This document shows, in pieces, positions 6,433 to 14,428 of a stretch of 25,833 nt of DNA. The DNA lies in contig CAJTTQ010000037.1 of NCBI GenBank assembly GCA_910579145.1, positions 1 to 25,833 on the forward strand, written 5' to 3'. The translations under genes and the position numbers were made by a program. This stretch comes from an uncultured Eubacterium sp. Lineage in GTDB: Bacteria > Bacillota > Clostridia > Lachnospirales > Lachnospiraceae. A model generated the notes under the pieces. The model was given only the letters and a program-made list of their open reading frames with translations. It was not told the DNA's origin and searched no databases. The number at the start of each line of letters is the position of its first letter. The stretch's first letter is position 1.

Positions 6433-8373
6433 TTAATAAATATCCAGATTTGTCACAAATTTAGCATTTTTCTCTATAAATTCACGTCTTGGTTCCACTT
6501 TATCTCCCATAAGCGTCGTAAATGTCAGATCGATCTCTGAAGACTCCTCTTCTTTCATCTTTACCTGGAGAAGTACCCGTTTTGCCGGATCCATCGTCGT
6601 ATCCCACAGCTGCTCGGCGTCCATCTCACCCAGACCTTTGTAGCGCTGGATATTATTGTTTCCGTCCCTTCCGAGTTCCTCCAGTTTTTCATTCAGTTCC
6701 TCATCGCTGTACACATAGTACGATTTTTTATTTTTTTCAACGCGGTAAAGCGGCGGCTGCGCAAGATACACATAACCTTCCCGGATCAGTTCCGGCATGA
6801 ACCGGTATAAAAAGGTGAGTAGAAGCGTAGCAATATGGGCGCCGTCCACATCGGCATCCGTCATAATGATGATCTTATGGTAACGCAGTTTATCGATATC
6901 AAAATCATCCGAAATCCCCGTGCCAAACGCCGTGATCATCGCCTTGATCTCGTTGTTGATCAGGATTTTGTCCAACCGGGCTTTTTCTACATTTAGTATT
7001 TTTCCGCGCAGCGGTAAAATAGCCTGTGTCGCGCGGTCTCTGGCCGTCTTGGCGCTGCCGCCGGCCGAATCTCCCTCCACGATATAGATCTCACAGTTTT
7101 CCGGGTTCTTATCACTGCAGTCCGCCAGCTTTCCCGGAAGTGAACTTCCTTCCAACGCCGTTTTCCTTCTCGTGAGGTCCCTGGCGTTTCTAGCCGCCTC
7201 TCTCGCCCTCTGCGCCAAAAGAGCCTTATCACAGATCTGTTTGGCGATCGTAGGATTCAGTTCTAAAAATATCGTAAGCTGTTCACTGACAATGCTGTCC
7301 ACAGCGCCTCTCGCTTCGGAGTTCCCCAGTTTTTGTTTCGTCTGTCCTTCAAACTGCGGCTCGGGGATTTTGACGCTGATGATCGCGGTAATCCCTTCAC
7401 GTATATCATCACCGCTCAGATTCACATCGTTATCTTTCAAAAATTTCTGCGTTCTGGCATAATCGTTAAATGTCTTCGTCAGCGCGTTTTTAAATCCGGC
7501 TAAGTGGGTTCCCCCTTCCGGCGTCGTAATGTTATTCACAAAACTATAGCAGTTATCAGAATACGAATCGTTATGCTGGAAAGCAACCTCGACGAACACA
7601 TCGCCCTTTTGTCCCTCGCAGTAAATGATTTCCTCATAGAGGGGATCCTTATGACGATTTAAGTATTCCACGTATTCTTTAATACCGCCCTCATAATAAA
7701 ACGCTTCTTTTACCGGATCTTCTTTCCTGTCATCGTGAAGAACGATCTTGATCCCCTTTGTCAAAAATGCCATCTCACGCAGGCGGTGTTTCAGCGTATC
7801 ATAGTCATATTCTGTCGTCTCCGTAAAAATCTCTTTATCTGGTAAAAATGTAACTTTAGATCCGCGCGTTTCCGTCGTTCCTATTACCTTTAAGTCATAC
7901 ATGATCTTACCGCGCTCAAAACGCTGTTTATAGATTTTCCCATCCTGATAGATCTCTACTTCCAGCCATTCGGACAAAGCATTCACGACAGACGCGCCCA
8001 CTCCGTGCAGCCCGCCGGACACCTTATATCCGCCGCCGCCGAATTTACCTCCGGCGTGAAGGACGGTAAATACGACTTCCACAGCCGGCCGTCCAGCCTT
8101 GTGGTTGATTCCTACCGGGATTCCCCGTCCATTGTCAAGTACGGTAATCGAATTATCTGGATTGATATGTACGTGAATGGTATCACAATAACCCGCCAAT
8201 GCCTCATCTACCGAGTTATCCACAATTTCATACACAAGGTGGTGAAGACCTCGTTCAGATGTGCTGCCGATATACATACCTGGTCTCTTCCGAACGGCCT
8301 CCAGCCCTTCTAATATCTGTATCTGATCCGCTCCATATTCCATTATTTCCTGACTATCCATCTCATTCTCCAT
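6433..8373 (-). CDS. gyrB: DNA gyrase subunit B
   Basis: 646-aa ATPase subunit of gyrase. The GHKL ATP site is visible with Glu49 and Asn53 in YEIVDNSVDEA, DNGRGIP (80-86) and GGLHGVGASVV (120-130). The TOPRIM metal site has EGDSAGGSA (433-441) and TDADVDGAH (505-513), and PLRGKILNVEKA (454-465) is typical of GyrB. The first ATG at 8373 has a poor SD; the ATG at codon 5 (8361) has GGAG 6 nt upstream and may be the true start. It follows recF by 38 nt and precedes gyrA by 17 nt. Confidence 0.97.
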   Translation of the reverse strand: MENEMDSQEIMEYGADQIQILEGLEAVRKRPGMYIGSTSERGLHHLVYEIVDNSVDEALAGYCDTIHVHINPDNSITVLDNGRGIPVGINHKAGRPAVEVVFTVLHAGGKFGGGGYKVSGGLHGVGASVVNALSEWLEVEIYQDGKIYKQRFERGKIMYDLKVIGTTETRGSKVTFLPDKEIFTETTEYDYDTLKHRLREMAFLTKGIKIVLHDDRKEDPVKEAFYYEGGIKEYVEYLNRHKDPLYEEIIYCEGQKGDVFVEVAFQHNDSYSDNCYSFVNNITTPEGGTHLAGFKNALTKTFNDYARTQKFLKDNDVNLSGDDIREGITAIISVKIPEPQFEGQTKQKLGNSEARGAVDSIVSEQLTIFLELNPTIAKQICDKALLAQRAREAARNARDLTRRKTALEGSSLPGKLADCSDKNPENCEIYIVEGDSAGGSAKTARDRATQAILPLRGKILNVEKARLDKILINNEIKAMITAFGTGISDDFDIDKLRYHKIIIMTDADVDGAHIATLLLTFLYRFMPELIREGYVYLAQPPLYRVEKNKKSYYVYSDEELNEKLEELGRDGNNNIQRYKGLGEMDAEQLWDTTMDPAKRVLLQVKMKEEESSEIDLTFTTLMGDKVEPRREFIEKNAKFVTNLDIY

Positions 8374-8411
8374 TTCTGCACGGAATTTCCCGCGGCTTTT
8401 TACATTCCTTT

Positions 8412-9491
8412 TTACCTTTTGACAGAACCTGAAACAATTTCAAACGTTTTCTGCATATTTACCCCATTTTTCACAAATTCTTCCAAACCTGTACAAGTGA
8501 TTATCGTTTGTATGCCTTTTATATGTTCTAACAGATAATTCTGTCTGTTTCGATCCAATTCTGACAAAACGTCATCCAAAAGCAAAAGAGGTTTTTCTCC
8601 TGTTTTTTCTTCTACGATCTGGATTTCCGTTAATTTGAGCGAGAGCGCTCCCGTCCTCTGCTGCCCTCGTGAACCATATTTTCTCAGATCCCTTTGTTCA
8701 GAAACAAAGGAAAGATCATCGCGATGAGGGCCTGTATTTGTTGTTTTCGTAAATAAATCCTTTTTTTCCATGACGGCCAGCTCCTGTGCAAACATGTCCG
8801 CTGTCACATTTGGCTCATATGTCAGCTCGATCTGTTCTTTTCCGCCAGTCAGGCTGCTGTGAATCTCCCGGATATAACCATTTAACTTTTCTATAAACTC
8901 TGTTCTCGCCTTTATCACATATGTACCATACTCAACAAGCTGGCTGTTCCATATATCAAGTGTGTCCAACAATTTGGAATTTATACTGATCTGCTTTAAT
9001 AACTCATTCCTCTGTTTCAATACATGCTTATATTTTGTCAAATGATGCAGATAAATATGGTCCAGCTGGCAAAGCTCCATATCTATGAATTTTCTTCTGG
9101 CTTCCGGGCCGTTCTGAATGATCGCCAGATCTTCCGGCGAAAAAAATACCACATGGCACATGCCGAGAAGATCGCTGCTTTTTTTTACCGGAATGCCGTC
9201 GACCGCGATTCCTTTTGCTTTCTTTTTTTTTAAATGCACGTCGATCTTGTGGCAGATCTGATTTTTTTCCACGATCATTTTTAAATGAGCATCTTCCTGG
9301 CCCATCAGGATCATTTCCTTATCCCTGCTGCCTTTGTGTGACCTCGACGTGGAACAGAGATAGATCCCCTCTAGGACATTCGTTTTTCCCTGGGCATTAT
9401 CACCATACAGGACATTCGTCTCTCCATCAAATTCAAACAATTCCCTTTCATAATTGCGAAAATGCAGCAGCTCCAAACTATGGATCATCAT
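8412..9491 (-). CDS. recF: DNA replication and repair protein RecF
   Basis: 359-aa SMC-like ATPase that helps load RecA at gaps and stalled forks with RecO and RecR. Walker A is GDNAQGKT (30-37), the ABC signature is GSRGQQRT (273-280) and Walker B plus D-loop is LLLLDDVLSELD (302-313). TGPHRDD (253-259) is another conserved RecF motif. The start overlaps the yaaA stop as ATGA; a second ATG follows directly. Confidence 0.97.
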   Translation of the reverse strand: MMIHSLELLHFRNYERELFEFDGETNVLYGDNAQGKTNVLEGIYLCSTSRSHKGSRDKEMILMGQEDAHLKMIVEKNQICHKIDVHLKKKKAKGIAVDGIPVKKSSDLLGMCHVVFFSPEDLAIIQNGPEARRKFIDMELCQLDHIYLHHLTKYKHVLKQRNELLKQISINSKLLDTLDIWNSQLVEYGTYVIKARTEFIEKLNGYIREIHSSLTGGKEQIELTYEPNVTADMFAQELAVMEKKDLFTKTTNTGPHRDDLSFVSEQRDLRKYGSRGQQRTGALSLKLTEIQIVEEKTGEKPLLLLDDVLSELDRNRQNYLLEHIKGIQTIITCTGLEEFVKNGVNMQKTFEIVSGSVKR

Positions 9492-9700
9492 AAATTGCTT
9501 ACCTTTACCTGGGTGCCATCGAGCTCAATGATATCTCCCGGGTGGACTTTCCTGCCGCGGCGGTACTCTGTTTCCCCATTTACCGTCACCATGCCTTCAG
9601 CGATCATGAATTTGGCGTCCACTCCCGAGCCGGCTAGACCTGCTAGTTTTAACGCCTGTCCAAGCTTGATGAATTCATCTTTGATCTTAATTTCTTCCAT
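9488..9700 (-). CDS. yaaA: S4-domain RNA-binding protein YaaA
   Basis: 70-aa protein made almost entirely of an S4-like RNA-binding fold: LGQALKLAGLAGSG, then VNGETEYRRGRKVHPGDII. It sits between dnaN and recF as in most Firmicutes. GAGGAG lies about 6 nt upstream of the ATG, and the stop overlaps recF by 4 nt. It is thought to act in ribosome assembly or RNA binding; the exact target is not established here. Confidence 0.93.
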   Translation of the reverse strand: MEEIKIKDEFIKLGQALKLAGLAGSGVDAKFMIAEGMVTVNGETEYRRGRKVHPGDIIELDGTQVKVSNL

Positions 9701-9747
9701 ACATTCTCCTCATTTCTGCTGCTATCATTTCGCGACTAACCCCTGTC

Positions 9748-10848
9748 TTATTCAATCAGGTTTACGGGAAGGATCAGGTATATGTAAGAATGATCATCCC
9801 GTATGAAGCATGGAGCCTTTGAATTGAACAAATACAAGCTAACCTGTTCTTCATCGATCACACGGAGAACATCAATGATGAATTTCGGATCAAACGCGAT
9901 GCGCAGGTCTTTTCCTTCTTTTTCGATGTTCACATTTTCATCCATAGAACCGATCTTCGTATTCATCTCCATCTTGATCTCATCATTTTTGATGTTCATG
10001 ATAACCGGTTTATTTTCTGACTCACGCAATAAAAGGGTTGCGCGGTCGATACAATCTAAGAATTCTTTTTTGTTCACAACTACTTTTGTTTCATAATCAT
10101 TCGTGAGCATTTGATTGATGTTATAAAAGTTTCCTTCGATCAGTCTTGAAATGATGATCGTCTTCGCGTATTGGAATAACACATGATTTTTCGAAAAGTA
10201 GATCTCCACTTCGTCATCTATGCCGCCTGTACAGATCTTACTAACTTCTCCGAGTGTCTTACCCGGGATGACCACTTTCAGATTCTCATAACTCTCTTTC
10301 AGCTGCATTTTTCGGATCGACACACGGTGCAGGTCCAAAGAGGCGATTTTAAATTCATCCCCGTTGATTTCAAAAAGTTCACCCGTAAGAATTTTATTGT
10401 TTTCATTATTTGAGATAGAAAAAATAGTCTGCCGGATCATTTCCCTCAACGTAAATTGGGAAATAACAATCTTCTTTGATTTTTCAATTTCTGGAAGCAT
10501 CGGGAATTCCTCATGGTTCTTTCCAGAGAGGTTAAATTTAGCTTTCCCGCAAAATAAGAGGATATTCTCCCTGTCATCCGATTCAAAATAAATTTCCTGA
10601 TCCGGTAATTTGCGGATAATGTCAGAAATCATCTTCGCGTTTACTAATATGATCCCCTCTTCTTCGATCTGGGCTGGCAGTCTTGTCTCGATGCCCATAG
10701 ACATATCGTTTGTTGTCAGGATCAGTTCATCTTCTCTTGCTTCTATTACCACACATTCCAAAATAGGCATTGTCGTTTTTCCAGGTACCGCTTTTAATAC
10801 AATATTGATTGCTTCATTCATATCTGCTTTACTGCATGTGAATTTCAT
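9748..10848 (-). CDS. dnaN: DNA polymerase III beta sliding clamp
   Basis: 366-aa processivity clamp; dimers encircle DNA and tether polymerase III. It has the standard start MKFTC, the EEFP segment before the second domain (about 117-120) and the C-terminal SYIYLILPVNL, which forms part of the partner-binding pocket. AAGGGG lies about 11 nt upstream of the ATG. It is separated from dnaA by 189 bp of origin-like sequence and from yaaA by 47 nt. Confidence 0.98.
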   Translation of the reverse strand: MKFTCSKADMNEAINIVLKAVPGKTTMPILECVVIEAREDELILTTNDMSMGIETRLPAQIEEEGIILVNAKMISDIIRKLPDQEIYFESDDRENILLFCGKAKFNLSGKNHEEFPMLPEIEKSKKIVISQFTLREMIRQTIFSISNNENNKILTGELFEINGDEFKIASLDLHRVSIRKMQLKESYENLKVVIPGKTLGEVSKICTGGIDDEVEIYFSKNHVLFQYAKTIIISRLIEGNFYNINQMLTNDYETKVVVNKKEFLDCIDRATLLLRESENKPVIMNIKNDEIKMEMNTKIGSMDENVNIEKEGKDLRIAFDPKFIIDVLRVIDEEQVSLYLFNSKAPCFIRDDHSYIYLILPVNLIE

Positions 10849-10864
10849 GATGTAGGTAACCCCT

Positions 10865-11037
10865 TTCCAGTTGAAATTATAATAAATATATATTTAAATT
10901 TTAGTAATATGTAGTATTAAGGGAGGTTCATTTGTTTAAAATTAAAGCAAACACTTAAAATGAACAGTTTTTCCTAAAGGATAACAGCTGTATCTGATCA
11001 GGATGATCTGTTGATAATCAGGATCTGCTGTGAAAGA
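10865..11037. other. candidate oriC unwinding region (dnaA-dnaN gap)
   Basis: The gap holds three elements in order. TGTTGATAA (11010-11018) and TGTGAAAGA (11029-11037) each differ from a TGTGGATAA-type DnaA box by one to two bases and lie 19 bp apart in the same orientation; a weaker AAAGGATAA is at 10976-10984. A direct repeat, ATCAGGATGATCTG (10997-11010) and ATCAGGATCTG (11017-11027), underlies the pair. Then 10872-10920 is roughly 90% A+T and could be the DNA unwinding element. In bacteria with bipartite origins this gap is where unwinding starts; here that is inference. Confidence 0.55.
10926..10965. repeat. inverted repeat in the dnaA-dnaN gap
   Basis: GTTCATTT (10926-10933) and AAATGAAC (10958-10965) are a perfect 8-bp inverted repeat around a 24-nt AT-rich loop, in which GTTT and AAAC can also pair. 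No T-run follows directly on the minus strand, so it is a poor terminator. It may be a structural part of the origin or a dnaN control site. Confidence 0.5.
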
Positions 11038-12393
11038 TCAAGGGTTGATTTTCTTCTTCAGCACCTGGATCGTATTTTGGAGGCTGTTATCAACTTTAAG
11101 TTTTTCCTCAATTTTAGTACAACCGTGGATAACCGTCGAATGATCCCTGTTTCCGAGTTTTGCTCCAATATCGGTTGTGGACAAGTCTGTTAATTCTTTG
11201 CAGAGGTACATACAGATCTGCCGTGGAAACACAACACTGTTCTGCCGTCTCTTTGAAATGATGGCGTCTTCTGCCAAGTTAAAATGATCGGTCACGATCT
11301 GGACGATAAAGTCTACCGTGATCTCCCGGGAATCGTCTGGTTTAATGATGTCCTTCAGCGCCTCTTCTGCTAACGTGAGGGTAATTTCCTGATGTGTCAG
11401 TTTGGAAAGAAAAATTACCTTTTTATAAGCGCCTTCCAGGTCACGGATGTTTGACCTTATATTTGTAGCTATGTAACTTAAAATCTTATCTTCCAGTTTT
11501 ACCGTTTCATTTTCCTGATAATTTTTAAGGATTGCCATGCTCGTCTCATAATCGGGCGGCTGGATGTCAACTGGAAGGCCGGAATTAAAGCGCGAACGGT
11601 ATCGTTCATCCAACTGGTCCATATCCCTGGGCGGTTTATCGCTGGAAATGACGATCTGTTTATTTGCCTGATAAAGTGCTTCAAACGTATTAAAAAATTC
11701 GATCTGTGTCGATTCTTTTCCGATAATGAACTGGATATCATCGATCAGAAGCACGTCTACGTTACGGAATTTTTTCCGAAGATTCGTAGTCGCAGCGGTG
11801 TCTCCTTTTTTCTTGTTTGTTCGGATGGCTTCGATCACCTGGTTTGTAAAATCTTCACTGGTCGTATATAGTACGTTTAGTTCCGCATGGTGTTCGATGA
11901 TGTGTCTGGCGATGGAGTGCATCAGGTGTGTCTTTCCCAGACCGGAATCACTATATAAAAACAGCGGATTATAAATTTGTGAAGTAGGTGCTTCCGCGAC
12001 CGCCACGGCAGCTGCGTGTGCCATTGAATTGCTCCTGCTCGTAACAAAGGTGTCAAAGGAATGACCCGATTTCAGGTAAGGATATTTATCTGTCAGGGTT
12101 TCTTCCTTTATATAGGTAGGAACTGCTTCGGTATGATAGATATACTTGATATCCACTTTTTCACCTGTAATGACTTCGATCGCCACTTTGATGTGGACAT
12201 TGTATTTGGATTTGAGTATATCAATACAATCTCCCTGCGTTTCTTTATCTATTTCAAATGTAACGACTCCGTCATCGAAAGAAAAAAGCTGCAATGGTTC
12301 GATAAAGGTCCGGATCGCCGGTCCAGTGATGGAACTTTCTTCCTTCAGATGCGTGATTATGTCGTTCCATTTGGCTTTTATTGTGTTTTCCAT
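11038..12393 (-). CDS. dnaA: chromosomal replication initiator DnaA
   Basis: 451-aa AAA+ initiator that binds DnaA boxes and melts oriC. Domain I is about 1-80 and is followed by a short linker. The AAA+ core has Walker A SDSGLGKTH (148-156) and Walker B LLIDDIQF (215-222), with the arginine-finger region ERYRSRF (263-269). The C-terminal DNA-binding domain contains LTDLSTTDIGAKLGNRDHST (401-420) and VIHG. The first Walker A residue is Ser148 where most DnaA proteins have Gly. An AGGTAGG SD precedes the ATG and a strong promoter is at 12449-12477. Confidence 0.98.
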   Translation of the reverse strand: MENTIKAKWNDIITHLKEESSITGPAIRTFIEPLQLFSFDDGVVTFEIDKETQGDCIDILKSKYNVHIKVAIEVITGEKVDIKYIYHTEAVPTYIKEETLTDKYPYLKSGHSFDTFVTSRSNSMAHAAAVAVAEAPTSQIYNPLFLYSDSGLGKTHLMHSIARHIIEHHAELNVLYTTSEDFTNQVIEAIRTNKKKGDTAATTNLRKKFRNVDVLLIDDIQFIIGKESTQIEFFNTFEALYQANKQIVISSDKPPRDMDQLDERYRSRFNSGLPVDIQPPDYETSMAILKNYQENETVKLEDKILSYIATNIRSNIRDLEGAYKKVIFLSKLTHQEITLTLAEEALKDIIKPDDSREITVDFIVQIVTDHFNLAEDAIISKRRQNSVVFPRQICMYLCKELTDLSTTDIGAKLGNRDHSTVIHGCTKIEEKLKVDNSLQNTIQVLKKKINP

Positions 12394-12448
12394 AAAAAAA
12401 CCTACCTAACTAATAAAAAATGAAATAAGGGTATAAACGTACGACTAT

Positions 12449-12477
12449 ATTTTACCTCAAAATGATAGTTTTTTCAA
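12449..12477 (-). promoter_or_regulatory. dnaA promoter
   Basis: Minus strand TTGAAA (12477-12472), 17 bp, TAAAAT (12454-12449). The boxes are close to consensus and lie 56 bp upstream of the dnaA start. No DnaA box is visible beside it, so the usual autoregulation is not evident from sequence. Confidence 0.8.
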
Positions 12478-12489
12478 TGGTCTATTTGC

Positions 12490-12503
12490 AAAATTGCAAT
12501 TTT
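12490..12503. promoter_or_regulatory. 14-bp palindrome between divergent promoters
   Basis: AAAATTGCAATTTT is a perfect palindrome. It lies 12 bp from the dnaA -35 box and 14 bp from the rpmH -35 box, and an additional TTGCAA is at 12486-12491. The position suits a shared operator; the binding protein is unknown. Confidence 0.5.
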
Positions 12504-12517
12504 CTTTTAATATTTGC

Positions 12518-12546
12518 TTGACTAATTTACAATTCAATACTATAAT
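12518..12546 (+). promoter_or_regulatory. rpmH operon promoter
   Basis: TTGACT (12518-12523), 17 bp, perfect TATAAT (12541-12546). It is the likely main promoter for rpmH and, through a leaky hairpin, rnpA and genes beyond. It diverges from the dnaA promoter 40 bp away. Confidence 0.85.
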
Positions 12547-12596
12547 TAGGCTTGATTGGTTCGTAGTAGATTGGAAATCGAAGGAGGTGTGACGAG

Positions 12597-12731
12597 ATGA
12601 AAATGACATATCAGCCGAAAAAGAAGTCCAGAGCGAGAGTTCATGGTTTTCGTAAGAGAATGAGGACTTCGAATGGCAGGAAAGTAATTTCCAGGAGAAG
12701 AGCAAAGGGAAGAAAAAGATTATCTGCGTAA
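12597..12731 (+). CDS. rpmH: 50S ribosomal protein L34 (bL34)
   Basis: 44-aa very basic protein starting MKMTYQPKKKSRARVHGFRK and ending GRKRLSA, a near-textbook bL34. It binds 23S rRNA in the large subunit. AAGGAGG is 9 nt upstream of the ATG, and a consensus promoter is 50 bp upstream. It diverges from dnaA as in most bacteria. Confidence 0.98.
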   Translation: MKMTYQPKKKSRARVHGFRKRMRTSNGRKVISRRRAKGRKRLSA

Positions 12732-12745
12732 GCAAGGTATTGTGC

Positions 12746-12780
12746 AAAGTCACATAAAATGTGTGGCTTTTTCTTCTCTT
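12746..12780 (+). terminator. attenuator hairpin between rpmH and rnpA
   Basis: AAAGTCACAT (12746-12755) pairs with GTGTGGCTTT (12761-12770) around loop AAAAT, 10 bp including two G-U pairs, followed by a T/C-rich tract (TTCTTCTCTT). It would end part of the transcripts after rpmH, giving more L34 mRNA than rnpA mRNA. The stem is weak, so leakage is expected. Confidence 0.65.
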
Positions 12781-12795
12781 GTGAGGTTTGAAACA

Positions 12796-13125
12796 GTGTT
12801 TGAAAAATTAGGAAATAATTTGGAGTTTCAAAAGGTTTACAGATCCGGTAGATCGAAAGCGAACAAATATCTGGTGATGGTTTTATTAGAGCGGGAAAGT
12901 GGTCCCAATCGTTATGGATTTTCTGTTAGCAAGAAAGTTGGTAATAGTGTTGTACGTCACCGGGTCACCAGATTATTGAGAGAGTCTGTTCGGAAAAATG
13001 ACGTACGTTTTAAGACAGGTCACAGTATTATCATTGTTGCCAGAAATGCGGCAAAGGGCAGGAGCTTTGAGGAAATCGACAGTGCGGTATGCCATTTGTG
13101 CAGATTACATGGAATATTAAAATGA
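12796..13125 (+). CDS. rnpA: ribonuclease P protein component
   Basis: 109-aa basic protein that assists the RNase P RNA in removing 5' leaders from tRNA precursors. EFQKVYRSGRSKANKYLVM and the RNR-like core KKVGNSVVRHRVTRLLRES are diagnostic. I choose the GTG at 12796, with GAGG 9 nt upstream; a longer frame from the GTG at 12742 would read through the attenuator hairpin and add 18 non-homologous residues. The stop overlaps the yidD start as ATGA. Confidence 0.95.
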   Translation: MFEKLGNNLEFQKVYRSGRSKANKYLVMVLLERESGPNRYGFSVSKKVGNSVVRHRVTRLLRESVRKNDVRFKTGHSIIIVARNAAKGRSFEEIDSAVCHLCRLHGILK

Positions 13126-13334
13126 AAAGAGTCTTTTTATTTTTATTGAAAATATATCAGAAATTTATTTCTCCGCTGAAAAGAACGCCAACCTGCATTT
13201 ATACGCCTTGTTGTTCTGAATATGCCGTTCAGGCGATTACGAAGTATGGTGCAGGGAAAGGTGGTTTTTTAGCTGTGAAAAGAATTTTGAGGTGTCATCC
13301 GTTCCATAAGGGAGGGTATGATCCGGTACCATGA
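13122..13334 (+). CDS. yidD: membrane protein insertion efficiency factor YidD
   Basis: 70-aa protein with an amphipathic N-terminus (MKRVFLFLLKIYQKFISPLK) and the family motif CIYTPCCSEYAVQAI, ending LRCHPFHKGGYDPVP. It helps the YidC insertase and sits between rnpA and yidC as usual. The ATG overlaps the rnpA stop by 4 nt. Confidence 0.97.
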   Translation: MKRVFLFLLKIYQKFISPLKRTPTCIYTPCCSEYAVQAITKYGAGKGGFLAVKRILRCHPFHKGGYDPVP

Positions 13335-13410
13335 TTTCTTGTAAGACATGGATATTTTCATATTTCATTTTGAACCACGTATTCTGGTAAAAAATTTGGA
13401 GGTAAAATTA

Positions 13411-14394
13411 TTGTTAGATTGGCTGTATACACTATTTGGCTGGATCATGCAGGGCATTGACTGGGCTGTTTTTCATGTATTCGGAATTCATAACATCGGT
13501 TTGTGTATCATTTTGTTTACGATCATCATTTATACATTGATGATCCCATTGAATACGAAACAGCAGAAATCTTCTCGTCTGATGAGTAAGATCAATCCCG
13601 AGCTTCAGGAAATCCAGGCAAAATATAAAGGGAAAAAAGATAATGATTCCGCGATGAAAATGAATGCGGAAACACAGGCCGTTTACGCAAAATATGGTGT
13701 CAGTCCGTTTGGTGGATGTCTGCCGCTGCTTATTACGATGCCGATCCTGCTCGTACTGTACGCGGTAATCCGTGAGATTGACAAGTATGTACCTTCTCTG
13801 GCACAGGAGGGAGCAAACATGTTTCTTGGACTTGACGTTTCACAGACGCCGTCTGAGTATGCCAAAGTTACAAAGTTTGCTTATCTTGTCCCTGTATTAG
13901 CAGTTGTATTTCAGTTTATCAATACAAAAATGCTCCAGCTAAAGACAGATGACAGCAAGAAAAAGACCGAAGATTCTATGGCATCCAGTATGAAGATGAT
14001 GAATTATTTCATGCCATTTATGTCAGGATTTTTCTGTTTGACATTGAACATCGGAGTAGGCATTTACTGGATCATCAGTTCCATTTACCGGATCGTACAG
14101 GCATATTTTATCAATCGGCATGTGGATAAGATTTCTCTTGATGAATTGATCGAGATGAATAAAGAGAAGGCGTCAAAAAAGAATAAAAAGTTAGAAGAGC
14201 GGAATAAGCAGATGGAGATGTATTCCAAACAAAGAACAAGTTCGATCAAAACGGCTTCAGGTTATCAGAATCGTTCCTCTGCTTCTGATCATAGTTCTTC
14301 GAAAAATTTGGATGTAAATAAGGACATCGAGCCGGGGAGTATATCAGGGTATGCCCACATGTTATCGGGGAGAAAAAATAATAAGGAAAAATAG
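13411..14394 (+). CDS. yidC: membrane protein insertase YidC/Oxa1 family
   Basis: 327 aa. It inserts membrane proteins alone or with SecYEG. Hydrophobic segments lie near residues 28-47, about 112-125, about 157-176 and about 203-235. The cytoplasmic loop KSSRLMSKINPELQEIQAKY and the motif YGVSPFGGCLPLL are typical. I start at TTG 13411 because GGAGG lies 8 nt upstream and the result resembles the family; an in-frame ATG at 13348 has no SD. The groove arginine of group I YidC proteins appears replaced by Tyr41. A basic, Ser-rich tail follows residue about 245. Confidence 0.95.
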   Translation: MLDWLYTLFGWIMQGIDWAVFHVFGIHNIGLCIILFTIIIYTLMIPLNTKQQKSSRLMSKINPELQEIQAKYKGKKDNDSAMKMNAETQAVYAKYGVSPFGGCLPLLITMPILLVLYAVIREIDKYVPSLAQEGANMFLGLDVSQTPSEYAKVTKFAYLVPVLAVVFQFINTKMLQLKTDDSKKKTEDSMASSMKMMNYFMPFMSGFFCLTLNIGVGIYWIISSIYRIVQAYFINRHVDKISLDELIEMNKEKASKKNKKLEERNKQMEMYSKQRTSSIKTASGYQNRSSASDHSSSKNLDVNKDIEPGSISGYAHMLSGRKNNKEK

Positions 14395-14428
14395 TGAAAT
14401 ACTGCATTGACAGAATGGAGGAATTATT

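Noticed and set aside
11124..11184. DnaA-box-like sequences CGTGGATAA (11124-11132) and TGTGGACAA (11176-11184) at the 3' end of dnaA
   Set aside because: Both lie in the coding sequence of the conserved DNA-binding domain; the first is the reverse complement of codons for VIHG. Coding constraint explains them, although binding is not excluded.
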